A stretch of 64,000 nucleotides of DNA, from positions 130,646,754-130,710,753 of the forward strand of contig CP136061.1 in NCBI GenBank assembly GCA_032622095.1, in the 5' to 3' direction. Source of the DNA: Siphonodentalium dalli (lineage: Eukaryota > Mollusca > Scaphopoda > Gadilida > Siphonodentaliidae). Made by a program: the position numbers and the translations under genes. This document shows positions 1 through 15,699 of the stretch, piece after piece. Positions within the stretch are counted from its first letter, which is position 1, and each line of letters begins with the position of its first letter. The notes below the pieces were generated by a model, which saw only the letters and a list, made by a program, of their open reading frames with translations, ran no database searches and was not told where the DNA came from.

Positions 1-3000
1 AATCAGTAGGAACAACCACCATCATAGCTAAATCAGTAGGAACCACCACCATCATAGTTAAATCAGTAGGAACCACCACCATCATAGTTAAATCAGTAGG
101 AACCACCATCATCATAGTTAAATCAGTAGGAACAACCACCATCATAGCTAAATCAGTAGGAACCACCACCATCATAGTTAAATCAGTAGGAACCACCATC
201 ATCATAGTTAAATCAGTAGGAACCACCATCATCATAGTTAAATCAGTAGGAACCACCACCATCTTAGCTAAATCAGTAGAAACCACCACCATCATAGTTA
301 AATCAGTAGAAACCACCACCATCATAGTTAAATCAGTAGGAACAACCACCATCATAGCTAAATCAGTAGGAACCACCACCATCATAGTTAAATCAGTAGG
401 AACCACCATCATCATAGTTAAATCAGTAGGAACCACCACCATCTTAGCTAAATCAGTAGAAACCACCACCATCATAGCTAAATCAGTAGAAACCACCACC
501 ATCATAGCTAAATCAGTAGGAACCACCACCATCATAGCTAAATCAGTAGGAACCACCACCATCATAGTTAAATCAGTAGGAACCACCATCATCATAGTTA
601 AATCAGTAGGAACCACCACCATCTTAGCTAAATCAGTAGAAACCACCACCATCATAGCTAAATCAGTAGAAACCACCACCATCATAGTTAAATCAGTAGG
701 AACCACCACCATCATAGTTAAATCAGTAGGAACCACCACCATCTTAGCTAAATCAGTAGGAACCACCACCATCATAGTTAAATCAGTAGGAACCACCACC
801 ATCATAGTTAAATCAGTAGGAACCACCACCATCATAGTTAAATCAGTAGAAACAACCACCATCATAGTTAAATCAGTAGGAACCACCATCATCATAGCTA
901 AATCTGTAGGAACCACCATCATCATAGTTAAATCAGTAGGAACCACCATCATCATAGTTAAATCAGTAGAAACCACCACCATCATAGTTAAATCAGTGGG
1001 AACCATATCCATCTTAGCTAAATCAGTAGAAACCACCACCATCATAGTTAAATCAGTAGGAACAACCACCATCATAGTTAAATCAGTAGGAACCACCACC
1101 ATCATAGTTAAATCAGTAGAAACCACCATCATCATAGTTAAATCAGTAGGAACCACCACCATCATAGTTAAATCAGTAGAAACCACCACCATCTTAGTTA
1201 AATCAGTAGAAACCACCACCATCATAGTTAAATCAGTAGGAACAACCACCATCATAGTTAAATCAGTAGAAACCACCATCATCATAGTTAAATCAGTAGA
1301 AACCACCATCATCATAGTTAAATCAGTAGGAACCACCACCATCATAGTTAAATCAGTAGAAACCACCACCATCATAGCTAAATCAGTAGGAACCACCACC
1401 ATCATAGTTAAATCAGTAGAAACCACCACCATCATAGTTAAATCAGTAGGAACAACCACCATCATAGTTAAATCAGTAGGAACCACCACCATCATAGTTA
1501 AATCAGTAGAAACCACCATCATCATAGTTAAATCAGTAGGAACCACCACCATCATAGTTAAATCAGTAGAAACCACCACCATCTTAGCTAAATCAGTAGG
1601 AACCACCACCATCATAGTTAAATCAGTAGAAACCACCACCATCATAGTTAAATCAGTAGGAACCACCATCATCATAGTTAAATCAGTAGGAACCACCACC
1701 ATCATAGTTAAATCAGTAGGAACCACCACCATCATAGTTAAATCAGTAGGAACCACCATCATCATAGTTAAATCAGTAGGAACCACCACCATCATAGCTA
1801 AATCAGTAGGAACCACCACCATCATAGTTAAATCAGTAGAAACCACCACCATCTTAGCTAAATCAGTAGGAACCACCACCATCATAGTTAAATCAGTAGT
1901 AACCACCACCATCATAGTTAAATCAGTAGGAACCACCATCATCATAGCTAAATCAGTAGGAACCACCACCATCATAGTTAAATCAGTAGAAACCACCACC
2001 ATCATAGTTAAATCAGTAGGAACCACCATCATCATAGTTAAATCAGTAGGAACCACCACCATCATAGTTAAATCAGTAGGAACCACCACCATCATAGTTA
2101 AATCAGTAGGAACCACCACCATCATAGTTAAATCAGTAGAAACCACCATCATCATAGCTAAATCAGTTGGAACCACCATCATCATAGTTAAATCAGTAGG
2201 AACCACCATCATCATAGTTAAATCAGTAGGAACCACCATCGTCATAGTTAAAGCAGTAGGAACCACCACCATCATAGGTAAATCAGTAGAAACCACCACC
2301 ATCTTAGCTAAATCAGTAGGAACCACCACCATCATAGTTAAATCAGTAGAAACCACCACCATCATAGTTAAATCAGTAGGAACCACCACCATCATAGTTA
2401 AATCAGTAGAAACCACCACCATCATAGTTAAATCAGTAGAAACCACCACCATCATAGTTAAATCAGTAGGAACCACCATCATCATAGTTAAATCAGTAGG
2501 AACCACCACCATCATAGTTAAATCAGTAGAAACCACCACCATCTTAGCTAAATCAGTAGGAACCACCACCATCATAGTTAAATCAGTAGAAACCACCACC
2601 ATCATAGTTAAATCAGTAGGAACCACCACCATCATAGTTAAATCAGTAGAAACCACCACCATCATAGTTAAATCAGTAGAAACCACCACCATCATAGTTA
2701 AATCAGTAGGAACCACCATCATCATAGTTAAATCAGTAGGAACCACCATCATCATAGTTAAATCAGTAGGAACCACCACCATCATAGTTAAATCAGTAGG
2801 AACCACCATCATCATAGTTAAATCAGTAGAAACCACCACCATCATAGTTAAATCAGTAGGAACCACCACCATCTTAGCTAAATCAGTAGGAACCACCACC
2901 ATCATAGTTAAATCAGTAGAAACCACCACCATCATAGTTAAATCAGTAGGAACCACCATCATCATAGTTAAATCAGTAGGAACCACCACCATCATAGTTA

Positions 3001-6000
3001 AATCAGTAGAAACCACCACCATCTTAGCTAAATCAGTAGGAACCACCACCATCATAGTTAAATCAGTAGAAACCACCACCATCATAGTTAAATCAGTAGG
3101 AACCACCATCATCATAGTTAAATCAGTAGGAACCACCACCATCATAGTTAAATCAGTAGGAACAACCACCATCATAGCTAAATCAGTAGGAACCACCACC
3201 ATCATAGCTAAATCAGTAGAAACCACCACCATCATAGCTAAATCAGTAGAAACCACCACCATCATAGCTAAATCAGTAGAAACCACCACCATCATAGCTA
3301 AATCAGTAGAAACCACCACCATCATAGTTAAATCAGTAGGAACCACCATCATCATAGTTAAATCAGTAGAAACCACCATCATCATAGTTAAATCAGTAGA
3401 AACCACCATCATCATAGTTAAATCAGTAGGAACCACCACCATCATAGTTAAATCAGTAGGAACAACCACCATCATAGCTAAATCAGTAGGAACCACCACC
3501 ATCATAGTTAAATCCGTAGGAACCACCATCATCATAGTTAAATCAGTAGGAACCACCATCATAGTTAAATCAGTAGGAACCATATCCATCTTAGCTAAAT
3601 CAGTAGAAACCACCACCATCTTAGCTAAATCAGTAGGAACCACCACCATCATAGTTAAATCAGTAGAAACCACCACCATCATAGCTAAATCAGTAGAAAC
3701 CACCACCATCATAGCTAAATCAGTAGAAACCACCACCATCATAGCTAAATCAGTAGAAACCACCACCATCATAGTTAAATCAGTAGAAACCACCACCATC
3801 ATAGCTAAATCAGTAGAAACCACCACCATCATAGCTAAATCAGTAGAAACCACCACCATCATAGGTAAATCAGTAGAAACCACCACCATCATAGCTAAAT
3901 CAGTAGAAACCACCACCATCATAGCTAAATCAGTAGAAACCACCACCATCTTAGCTAAATCAGTAGAAACCACCACCATCATAGTTAAATCAGTAGGAAC
4001 CACCATCATCATAGTTAAATCAGTAGAAACCACCACCATCATAGTTAAATCAGTAGGAACCACCATCATCATAGTTAAATCAGTAGGAACCACCATCATC
4101 ATAGTTAAATCAGTAGGAACCACCACCATCATAGTTAAATCAGTAGAAACCACCACCATCATAGTTAAATCAGTAGGAACCATATCCATCTTAGCTAAAA
4201 CAGTAGAAACCACCACCATCTTAGCTAAATCAGTAGGAACCACCACCATCATAGTTAAATCAGTAGGAACAACCACCATCATAGTTAAATCAGTAGGAAC
4301 CACCACCATCATAGCTAAATCAGTAGGAACCACCACCATCATAGTTAAATCAGTAGGAACCACCACCATCATAGTTCAATCAGTAGAAACCACCACCATC
4401 ATAGTTAAATCAGTAGGAACCACCATCATCATAGTTAAATCAGTAGGAACCACCACCATCATAGTTAAATCAGTAGAAACCACCACCATCATAGTTAAAT
4501 CAGTAGAAACCACCACCATCATAGTTAAATCAGTAGGAACCACCACCATCATAGCTAAATCAGTAGGAACCACCATCATCATAGTTAAATCAGTAGGAAC
4601 CACCACCATCATAGTTAAATCAGTAGGAACCACCACCATCATAGTTAAATCAGTAGAAACCACCACCATCATAGTTAAATCAGTAGGAACCATATCCATC
4701 TTAGCTAAATCAGTAGAAACCACCACCATCTTAGCTAAATCAGTAGGAACCACCACCATCATAGTTAAATCAGTAGAAACCACCACCATCTTAGCTAAAT
4801 CAGTAGGAACCATATCCATCTTAGCTAAATAAGTAGGAACCACCACCATCATAGTTAAATCAGTAGAAACCACCACCATCATAGTTAAATCAGTAGGAAC
4901 CACCACCATCATAGCTAAATCAGTAGGAACCACCATCATCATAGTTAAATCAGTAGGAACCACCACCATCATAGTTAAATCAGTAGGAACCACCACCATC
5001 ATAGTTAAATCAGTAGAAACCACCACCATCATAGTTAAATCAGTAGGAACCATATCCATCTTAGCTAAATCAGTAGAAACCACCACCATCTTAGCTAAAT
5101 CAGTAGGAACCACCACCATCATAGTTAAATCAGTAGAAACCACCACCATCTTAGCTAAATCAGTAGGAACCATATCCATCTTAGCTAAATCAGTAGAAAC
5201 CACCACCATCTTAGCTAAATCAGTAGGAACCACCATCATCATAGTTAAATCAGTAGAAACCACCATCATCATAGTTAAATCAGTAGAAACCACCACCATC
5301 ATAGTTAAATCAGTAGGAACCACCACCATCATAGTTAAATCAGTAGGAACCACCATCATCATAGTTAAATCAGTAGGAACAACCACCATCATAGTTAAAT
5401 CAGTAGAAACCACCACCATCATAGCTAAATCAGTAGAAACCACCACCATCATAGCTAAATCAGTAGAAACCACCACCATCATAGTTAAATCAGTAGGAAC
5501 AACCACCATCATAGTTAAATCAGTAGGAACCATATCCATCTTAGCTAAATCAGTAGGAACCACCACCATCATAGCTAAATCAGTAGAAACCACCATCATC
5601 ATAGTTAAATCAGTAGAAACCACCACCATCATAGTTAAATCAGTAGAAACCACCACCATCATAGTTAAATCAGTAGAAACCACCACCATCATAGTTAAAT
5701 CAGTAGGAACCACAATTATAGTTAAATCAGTAGGAACCACCACCATCATAGTTAAATCAGTAGGAACCATATCCATCTTAGTTAAATCAGTAGGAACCAC
5801 CACCATCATAGTTAAATCAGTAGGAACCACCACCATCATAGTTAAATCAGTAGAAACCACCACCATCATAGTTAAATCAGTAGGAACCACCACCATCATA
5901 GTTAAATCAGTAGGAACCATATCCATCTTAGTTAAATCAGTAGGAACCACCACCATCATAGTTAAATCAGTAGAAACCACCACCATCATAGTTAAATCAG

Positions 6001-8939
6001 TAGAAACCACCACCATCATAGTTAAATCAGTAGGAACCACCACCATCTTAGCTAAATCAGTAGAAACCACCACCATCTTAGTTAAATCAGTAGAAACCAC
6101 CACCATCATAGTTAAATCAGTAGGAACCACCACCATCATAGTTAAATCAGTAGGAACCACCATCATAGTTAAATCAGTAGGAACCACCATCATCATAGTT
6201 AAATCAGTAGAAACCACCACCATCATAGTTAAATCAGTAGGAACCACCATCATAGTTAAATCAGTAGAAACCACCACCATCATAGTTAAATCAGTAGGAA
6301 CCACCACCATCTTAGCTAAATCAGTAGAAACCACCACCATCTTAGCTAAATCAGTAGAAACCACCACCATCTTAGTTAAATCAGTAGAAACCACCACCAT
6401 CATAGTTAAATCAGTAGGAACCACCACCATCATAGTTAAATCAGTAGGAACCACCACCATCATAGTTAAATCAGTAGAAACCACCACCATCATAGTTAAA
6501 TCAGTAGGAACCACCACCATCTTAGCTAAATCAGTAGAAACCACCACCATCTTAGTTAAATCAGTAGAAACCACCACCATCATAGTTAAATCAGTAGGAA
6601 CCACCACCATCATAGTTAAATCAGTAGGAACCACCATCATAGTTAAATCAGTAGGAACCACCATCATCATAGATAAATCAGTAGAAACCACCACCATCAT
6701 AGTTAAATCAGTAGGAACCACCATCATCATAGTTAAATCAGTAGGAACAACCACCATCATAGTTAAATCAGTAGAAACCACCATCATAGTTAAATCAGTA
6801 GGAACAACCACCATCATAGTTAAATCAGTAGAAACCACCACCATCATAGTTAAATCAGTAGGAACCACCACCATCATAGTTAAATCAGTAGAAACCACCA
6901 CCATCATAGTTAAATCAGTAGGAACCACCACCATCATAGTTAAATCAGTAGGAACCACCATCATCATAGTTAAATCAGTAGGAACCACCATCATCATAGC
7001 TAAATCAGTAGGAACCACCACCATCATAGTTAAATCAGTAGAAACCACCACCATCATAGTTAAATCAGTAGGAACCACCACCATCATAGTTAAATCAGTA
7101 GGAACCACCACCATCATAGCTAAATCAGTAGAAACCACCACCATCATAGTTAAATCAGTAGAAACCACCATCATCATAGTTAAATCAGTAGGAACCACCA
7201 TCATCATAGTTAAATCAGTAGGAACCACCATCATCATAGTTAAATCAGTAGAAACCACCATCATCATAGTTAAATCAGTAGGAACCACCATCATCATAGT
7301 TAAATCAGTAGAAACCACCACCATCATAGTTAAATCAGTAGGAACCACCACCATCATAGTTAAATCAGTAGGAACCACCACCATCATAGCTAAATCAGTA
7401 GAAACCACCACCATCATAGTTAAATCAGTAGAAACCACCATCATCATAGTTAAATCAGTTGGAACCACCATCATCATAGTTAAATCAGTAGGAACCATAT
7501 CCATCTTAGCTAAATCAGTAGGAACCACCACCATCTTAGCTAAATCAGTAGGAACCACCACCATCATAGCTAAATCAGTAGGAACCACCACCAACATAGT
7601 TAAATCAGTAGGATCCACCATCATCATAGTTAAATCAGTAGGAACAACCACCATCATAGTTAAATCAGTAGAAACCACCACCATCATAGTTAAATCAGTA
7701 GGAACAACCACCATCATAGCTAAATCAGTAGGAACCACCACCATCATAGTTAAATCAGTAGGATCCACCATCATCATAGTTAAATCAGTAGGAACAACCA
7801 CCATCATAGTTAAATCAGTAGAAACCACCACCATCATAGTTAAATCAGTAGGATCCACCATCATCATAGTTAAATCAGTAGGAACAACCACCATCATAGT
7901 TAAATCAGTAGGATCCACCATCATCATAGTTAAATCAGTAGGAACCACCATCATCATAGTTAAATCAGTAGGAACAACCACCATCATAGTTAAATCAGTA
8001 GGATCCACCATCATCATAGTTAAATCAGTAGGAACCACCATCATCATAGTTAAATCAGTAGGAACCACCACCATCTTAGCTAAATCAGTAGAAACCACCA
8101 CCATCATAGTTAAATCAGTAGGAACCATCATCATCATAGTTAAATCAGTAGGAACCACCACCATCATAGTTAAATCAGTAGAAACCGCCACCATCTTAGC
8201 TAAATCAGTAGGAACCACCACCATCATAGTTAAATCAGTAGGAACCATCATCATCATAGTTAAATCAGTAGGAACCACCACCATCATAGTTAAATCAGTA
8301 GAAACCGCCACCATCTTAGCTAAATCAGTAGGAACCACCACCATCATAGTTAAATCAGTAGGAACCATCATCATCATAGTTAAATCAGTAGGAACCACCA
8401 CCATCATAGTTAAATCAGTAGGAACCACCACCATCATAGTTAAATCAGTAGAAACCACCATCATCATAGTTAAATCAGTAGAAACCACCACCATCATAGT
8501 TAAATCAGTAGGAACCACCACCATCATAGTTAAATCAGTAGGAATCACCACCATCATAGTTAAATCAGTAGGAACCACCACCATCATAGTTAAATCAGTA
8601 GGAACCACCACCATCTTAGCTAAATCAGTAGAAACCACCACCATCATAGTTAAATCAGTAGAAACCACCTTCATCGTAGCTAAATCAGTAGGAACCACCA
8701 CCATCATAGTTAAATCAGTAGGAACCACCATCATCATAGTTAAATCAGTAGGAACCACCACCATCATAGCTAAATCAGTAGGAACCACCACCATCTTAGC
8801 TAAATCAGTAGGAACCACCACCATCATAGTTAAATCAGTAGGAACCACCACCATCATAGTTAAATCAGTAGGAACCACCACCATCATAGTTAAATCAGTA
8901 GAAACCACCACCATCATAGTTAAATCAGTAGGAACCACC

Positions 8940-11900
8940 ACCATCATAGTTAAATCAGTAGAAACCACCACCATCATAGTTAAATCAGTAGGAACCACCA
9001 CCATCATAGCTAAATCAGTAGAAACAACCACCATCATAGTTAAATCAGTAGGAACCACCACCATCATAGTTAAATCAGTAGGAACCACCACCATCATAGT
9101 TAAATCAGTAGGAACCACCACCATCATAGTTAAATCAGTAGGAACCACCATCATAGTTAAAGCATTAGGAATCACCACCATCATAGCTAAATCAGTAGGA
9201 ATCACCATCATCATAGTTAAATCAGTAGGAACCACCACCATCATAGTTAAATCAGTAGGAACCACCACCATCATAGTTAAATCAGTAGAAACCACCACCA
9301 TCATAGTTAAATCAGTAGGAACCACCACCATCATAGTTAAATCAGTAGGAACAACCACCATCATAGTTAAATCAGTAGAAACCACCACCATCATAGTTAA
9401 ATCAGTAGGAACCACCACCATCATAGTTAAATCAGTAGGAACAACCACCGTCATAGTTAAATCAGTAGGAACCACCATCATCATAGTTAAATCAGTAGAA
9501 ACCACCACCATCATAGTTAAATCAGTAGGAACAACCACCATCATAGTTAAATCAGTAGGAACCACCACCATCATAGTTAAATCAGTAGGAACCACCACCA
9601 TCATAGTTAAATCAGTAGGAACCACCACCATCATAGTTAAATCAGTAGAAACCACCACCATCATAGTTAAATCAGTAGAAACCACCACCATCATAGTTAA
9701 ATCAGTAGAAACCACCACCATCATAGTTAAATCAGTAGGAACCACCACCATCATAGCTAAATCAGTAGAAACCACCACCATCATAGTTAAATCAGTAGGA
9801 ACCACCACCATCATAGCTAAATCAGTAGAAACAACCACCATCATAGTTAAATCAGTAGGAACCACCACCATCATAGTTAAATCAGTAGGAACCACCACCA
9901 TCATAGTTAAATCAGTAGGAACCACCACCACCATAGTTAAATCAGTAGGAACCACCATCATCATAGTTAAATCAGTAGGAACCACCATCGTCATAGTTAA
10001 ATCAGTAGGAACCACAATTATAGCTAAATCAGTAGGAACCACCATCATCATAGTTAAATCAGTAGGAACCACCACCATCATAGTTAAATCAGTAGGAACC
10101 ACCACCATCATAGTTAAATCAGTAGGAACCACCACCATCATAGTTAAATCAGTAGGAACCACCACCATCATAGCTAAATCAGTAGGAACCCCCACCATCA
10201 TAGTTAAATCAGTAGGAACCACCACAATTATAGCTAAATCAGTAGGAACCACCATCATCATAGTTAAATCAGTAGGAACCATCACCATCATAGTTAAATC
10301 AGTAGGAACCACCATCGTCATAGTTAAATCAGTAGGAACCACAATTATAGCTAAATCAGTAGGAACCACCATCATCATAGTTAAATCAGTAGGAACCACC
10401 ACCATCATAGTTAAATCAGTAGAAACCACCACCATCATAGTTAAATCAGTAGGAACCATCACCATCATAGCTAAATCAGTAGGAACCACCATCATCATAG
10501 TTAAATCAGTAGGAACCACCATCATCATAGTTAAATCAGTAGGAACCACCATCATCATAGTTAAATCAGTAGGAACCACCATCATCATAGTTAAATCAGT
10601 AGGAACCACCATCATCATAGTTAAATCAGTAGGAACCACCATCATCATAGTTAAATCAGTAGGAACCACCATCATCATAGTTAAATCAGTAGGAACCACC
10701 ATCATCATAGTTAAATCAGTAGGAACCACCACCATCATAGTTAAATCAGTAGAAACCACCACCATCATAGTTAAATCAGTAGAAACCACCACCATCATAG
10801 TTAAATCAGTAGGAACCACCATCATCATAGTTAAATCAGTAGGAACCACCATCATCATAGCTAAATCAGTAGGAACCATATCCATCTTAGCTAAATCAGT
10901 AGGAACCACCACCATCATAGTTAAATCAGTAGGAACCACCATCATCATAGTTAAATCAGTAGGAACCATATCCATCTTAGCTAAATCAGTAGGAACCACC
11001 ACCATCATAGTTAAATCAGTAGGAACCACCATCATCATAGTTAAATCAGTAGAAACCACCACCATCATAGTTAAATCAGTAGGAACCACCATCATCATAG
11101 TTAAATCAGTAGGAACCACCATCATCATAGCTAAATCAGTAGGAACCATATCCATCTTAGCTAAATCAGTAGGAACCACCACCATCATAGTTAAATCAGT
11201 AGGAACCACCATCATCATAGTTAAATCAGTAGGAACCATATCCATCTTAGCTAAATCAGTAGGAACCACCACCATCATAGTTAAATCAGTAGGAACCACC
11301 ATCATCATAGTTAAATCAGTAGGAACCACCACCATCATAGTTAAATCAGTAGAAACCACCACCATCATAGTTAAATCAGTAGGAACCATATCCATCTTAG
11401 CTAAATCAGTAGGAACCACCACCATCATAGTTAAATCAGTAGGAACCACCATCATCATAGCTAAATCAGTAGGAACCACCATCATCATAGTTAAATCAGT
11501 AGGAACCACCACCATCATAGTTAAATCAGTAGAAACCACCACCATCATAGTTAAATCAGTAGAAACCACCACCATCATAGTTAAATCAGTAGGAACCACC
11601 ATCATCATAGTTAAATCAGTAGGAACCACCATCATCATAGCTAAATCAGTAGGAACCACCATCATCATAGTTAAATCAGTAGAAACCACCACCATCATAG
11701 TTAAATCAGTAGAAACCACCACCATCATAGTTAAATCAGTAGGAACCACCATCATCATAGTTAAATCAGTAGGAACCACCACCATCTTAGCTAAATCAGT
11801 AGAAACCACCACCATCATAGTTAAATCAGTAGAAACCACCACCATCATAGTTAAATCAGTAGAAACCACCATCATCATAGTTAAATCAGTAGGAACCACC

Positions 11901-14765
11901 ATCATCATAGTTAAATCAGTAGGAACCACCACCATCTTAGCTAAATCAGTAGAAACCACCACCATCATAGTTAAATCAGTAGAAACCACCACCATCATAG
12001 TTAAATCAGTAGGAACCACCATCATCATAGTTAAATCAGTAGGAACAACCACCATCATAGCTAAATCAGTAGGAACAACCATCATCATAGCTAAATCAGT
12101 AGGAACCACCACCATCATAGTTAAATCAGTAGGAACCACCACCATCATAGTTAAATCAGTAGGAACCACCACCATCATAGTTAAATCAGTTGGAACCACC
12201 ACCATCATAGTTAAATCAGTAGGAACCATATCCATCTTAGCTAAATCAGTAGAAACCACCACCATCTTAGCTAAATCAGTAGGAACCACCACCATCTTAG
12301 CTAAATCAGTAGAAACCACCACCATCATAGTTAAATCAGTAGGAACCACCACCATCATAGTTAAATCAGTAGGAACCACCACCATCATAGTTAAATCAGT
12401 AGGAACCACCATCATCATAGTTAAATCAGTAGGAACAACCACCATCATAGCTAAATCAGTAGAAACCACCACCATCATAGTTAAATCAGTAGGAACCACC
12501 ATCATAGTTAAATCAGTAGGAACCACCACCATCATAGTTAAATCAGTAGGAACCACCACCATCATAGTTAAATCAGTAGGAATCACCACCATCATAGTTA
12601 AATCAGTAGGAACCACCACCATCATAGCTAAATCAGTAGGAACCACCATCATCATAGCTAATTCAGTAGGAACCATCATCATCATAGTTAAATCAGTAGG
12701 AACCACCATCATTATAGTTAAATCAGTAGGAACCACCATCATCATAGCTAATTCAGTAGGAACCACCACCATCATAGATAAATCAGTAGGAACCACCACC
12801 ATCATAGTTAAATCAGTAGAAACCACCATCATCATAGTTAAATCAGTAGGAACCACCATCATCATAGTTAAATCAGTAGGAACCATCACCATCATAGTTA
12901 AATCAGTAGGAACCACCACCATCATAGCTAAATCAGTAGGAACCACCATCATAATAGTTAAATCAGTAGGAACCACCATCATCATAGTTAAATCAGTAGG
13001 AACCACCACCATCATAGTTAAATCAGTAGGAACCACCACCATCATAGTTAAATCAGTAGGAACCACCACCATCATAGTTAAATCAGTAGAAACCACCACC
13101 ATCATAGTTAAATCAGTAGGAACCACCATCATCATAGTTAAATCAGTAGGAACCACCATCATCAGAGTTAAATCAGTAGGAACCACCATCATCATAGTTA
13201 AATCAGTAGGAACCACCACCATCATAGCTAAATCAGTAGGAACCACCACCATCATAGTTAAATCAGTAGGAACCACCACCATCATAGTTAAATCAGTAGA
13301 AACCACCACCATCATAGTTAAATCAGAAGGAACCACCATCATCATAGTTAAATCAGTAGGAACCACCACCATCATAGCTAACTCAGTAGGAACCACCACC
13401 ATCATAGTTAAATCAGTAGGAACCACCACCATCATAGTTAAATCAGTAGGAACCACCATCATCATAGCTAATTCAGTAGGAACCACCACCATCATAGATA
13501 AATCAGTAGGAACCACCACCATCATAGTTAAATCAGTAGGAACCACCATCATCATAGTTAAATCAGTAGAAACCACCACCATCATAGTTAAATCAGTAGG
13601 AACCACCATCATTATAGTTAAATCAGTAGGAATCACCACCATCATAGTTAAATCAGTAGGAACCACCACCATCATAGTTAAATCAGTAGGAACCACCATC
13701 ATTATAGTTAAATCAGTAGGAACCACCACCATCATAGTTAAATCAGTAGGAACCACCACCATCATAGTTAAATCAGTAGAAACCACCACCATCATAGTTA
13801 AATCAGTAGGAACCACCATCATTATAGTTAAATCAGTAGGAACCACCATCATCATAGTTAAATCAGTAGGAACCACCATCATCATAGTTAAATCAGTAGG
13901 AACCACCACCATCATAGTTAAATCAGTAGGAACCACCAACAGCATAGTTAAATCAGTAGGAATCACCACCATCATAGTTAAATCAGTAGGAACCACCATC
14001 ATTATAGTTAAATCAGTAGGAACCACCATCATCATAGTTAAATCAGTAGGAACCACCATCATCATAGTTAAATCAGTAGGAACCACCATCATCATAGTTA
14101 AATCAGTAGGAACCACCATCATCATAGTTAAATCAGTAGGAACCACCATCATTATAGTTAAATCAGTAGGAACCATCACCATCATAGTTAAATCAGTAGG
14201 AACCACCACCATCATAGTTAAATCAGTAGGAACCACCAACATCATAGTTAAATCAGTAGGAATCACCACCATCATAGTTAAATCAGTAGGAACCACCACC
14301 ATCATAGTTAAATCAGAAGGAACCACCACCATCATAGTTAAATCAGTAGGAACCACCACCATCATAGTTAAATCAGTAGGAACCACCACCATCATAGTTA
14401 AATCAGTAGGAATCACCACCATCATAGTTAAATCAGTAGGAACCACCATCATCATAGTTAAATCAGTAGGAACCACCATCATCATAGTTAAATCAGTAGG
14501 AACCACCATCATCATAGTTAAATCAGTAGGAACCACCATCATCATAGTTAAATCAGTAGGAACCACCATCATCATAGTTAAATCAGTAGGAACCACCATC
14601 ATCATAGTTAAATCAGTAGGAACCACCACCATCATAGTTAAATCAGTAGGAATCACCACCATCATAGTTAAATCAGTAGGAACCACCATCATCATAGTTA
14701 AATCAGTAGGAACCACCAACATCATAGTTAAATCAGTAGGAATCACCACCATCATAGTTAAATCA
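8940..14765. repeat. Satellite segmental duplication, copy 1 (~5.8 kb)
   Basis: A long ordered series of unit variants in this stretch recurs in the same order about 6.8 kb downstream. Landmarks are AAAGCATTAGG at 9,160 (again near 15,928), the single-triplet-deleted unit near 12,491 (again near 19,319) and an ACCAACATC unit at 14,715 (again near 21,603). The offset grows from 6,768 to 6,828 to 6,888 bp, meaning two insertions of two units each in copy 2. Boundaries are approximate because flanking units are also similar. Confidence 0.85.
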
Positions 14766-15699
14766 GTAGGAACCACCACCATCTTAGTTAAATCAGTAGG
14801 AACCACCACCATCATAGTTAAATCAGTAGGAACCACCACCATCATAGTTAAATCAGTAGGAACCACCACCATCATAGTTAAATCAGTAGAAACCACCACC
14901 ATCATAGTTAAATCAGTAGGAACCACCACCATCATAGCTAAATCAGTAGAAACAACCACCATCATAGTTAAATCAGTAGGAACCACCACCATCATAGTTA
15001 AATCAGTAGGAACCACCACCATCATAGTTAAATCAGTAGGAACCACCACCATCATAGTTAAATCAGTAGGAACCACCATCATCATAGTTAAATCAGTAGA
15101 AACCACCACCATCATAGTTAAATCAGTAGGAACCACCACCATCATAGTTAAATCAGTAGGAACCACCACCATCATAGTTAAATCAGTAGAAACCACCACC
15201 ATCATAGTTAAATCAGTAGAAACCACCACCATCATAGTTAAATCAGTAGGAACCACCACCATCATAGCTAAATCAGTAGAAACAACCACCATCATAGTTA
15301 AATCAGTAGGAACCACCACCATCATAGTTAAATCAGTAGGAACCACCACCATCATAGTTAAATCAGTAGGAACCACCACCATCATAGTTAAATCAGTAGG
15401 AACCACCACCATCATAGTTAAATCAGTAGAAACCACCACCATCATAGTTAAATCAGTAGGAACCACCACCATCATAGCTAAATCAGTAGAAACAACCACC
15501 ATCATAGTTAAATCAGTAGGAACCACCACCATCATAGTTAAATCAGTAGGAACCACCACCATCATAGTTAAATCAGTAGGAACCACCACCATCATAGTTA
15601 AATCAGTAGGAACCACCATCATCATAGTTAAATCAGTAGGAACCACCACCATCATAGTTAAATAAGTAGGAACCACCACCATCATAGTTAAATCAGTAG

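Noticed and set aside
996-4832. A 1,278-residue plus-strand protein (KSVGTTTIIV repeats)
   Set aside because: Same satellite. The frame ends at a chance TCA-to-TAA change and is broken about 49 times by TGA at 32.9-35.8 kb.
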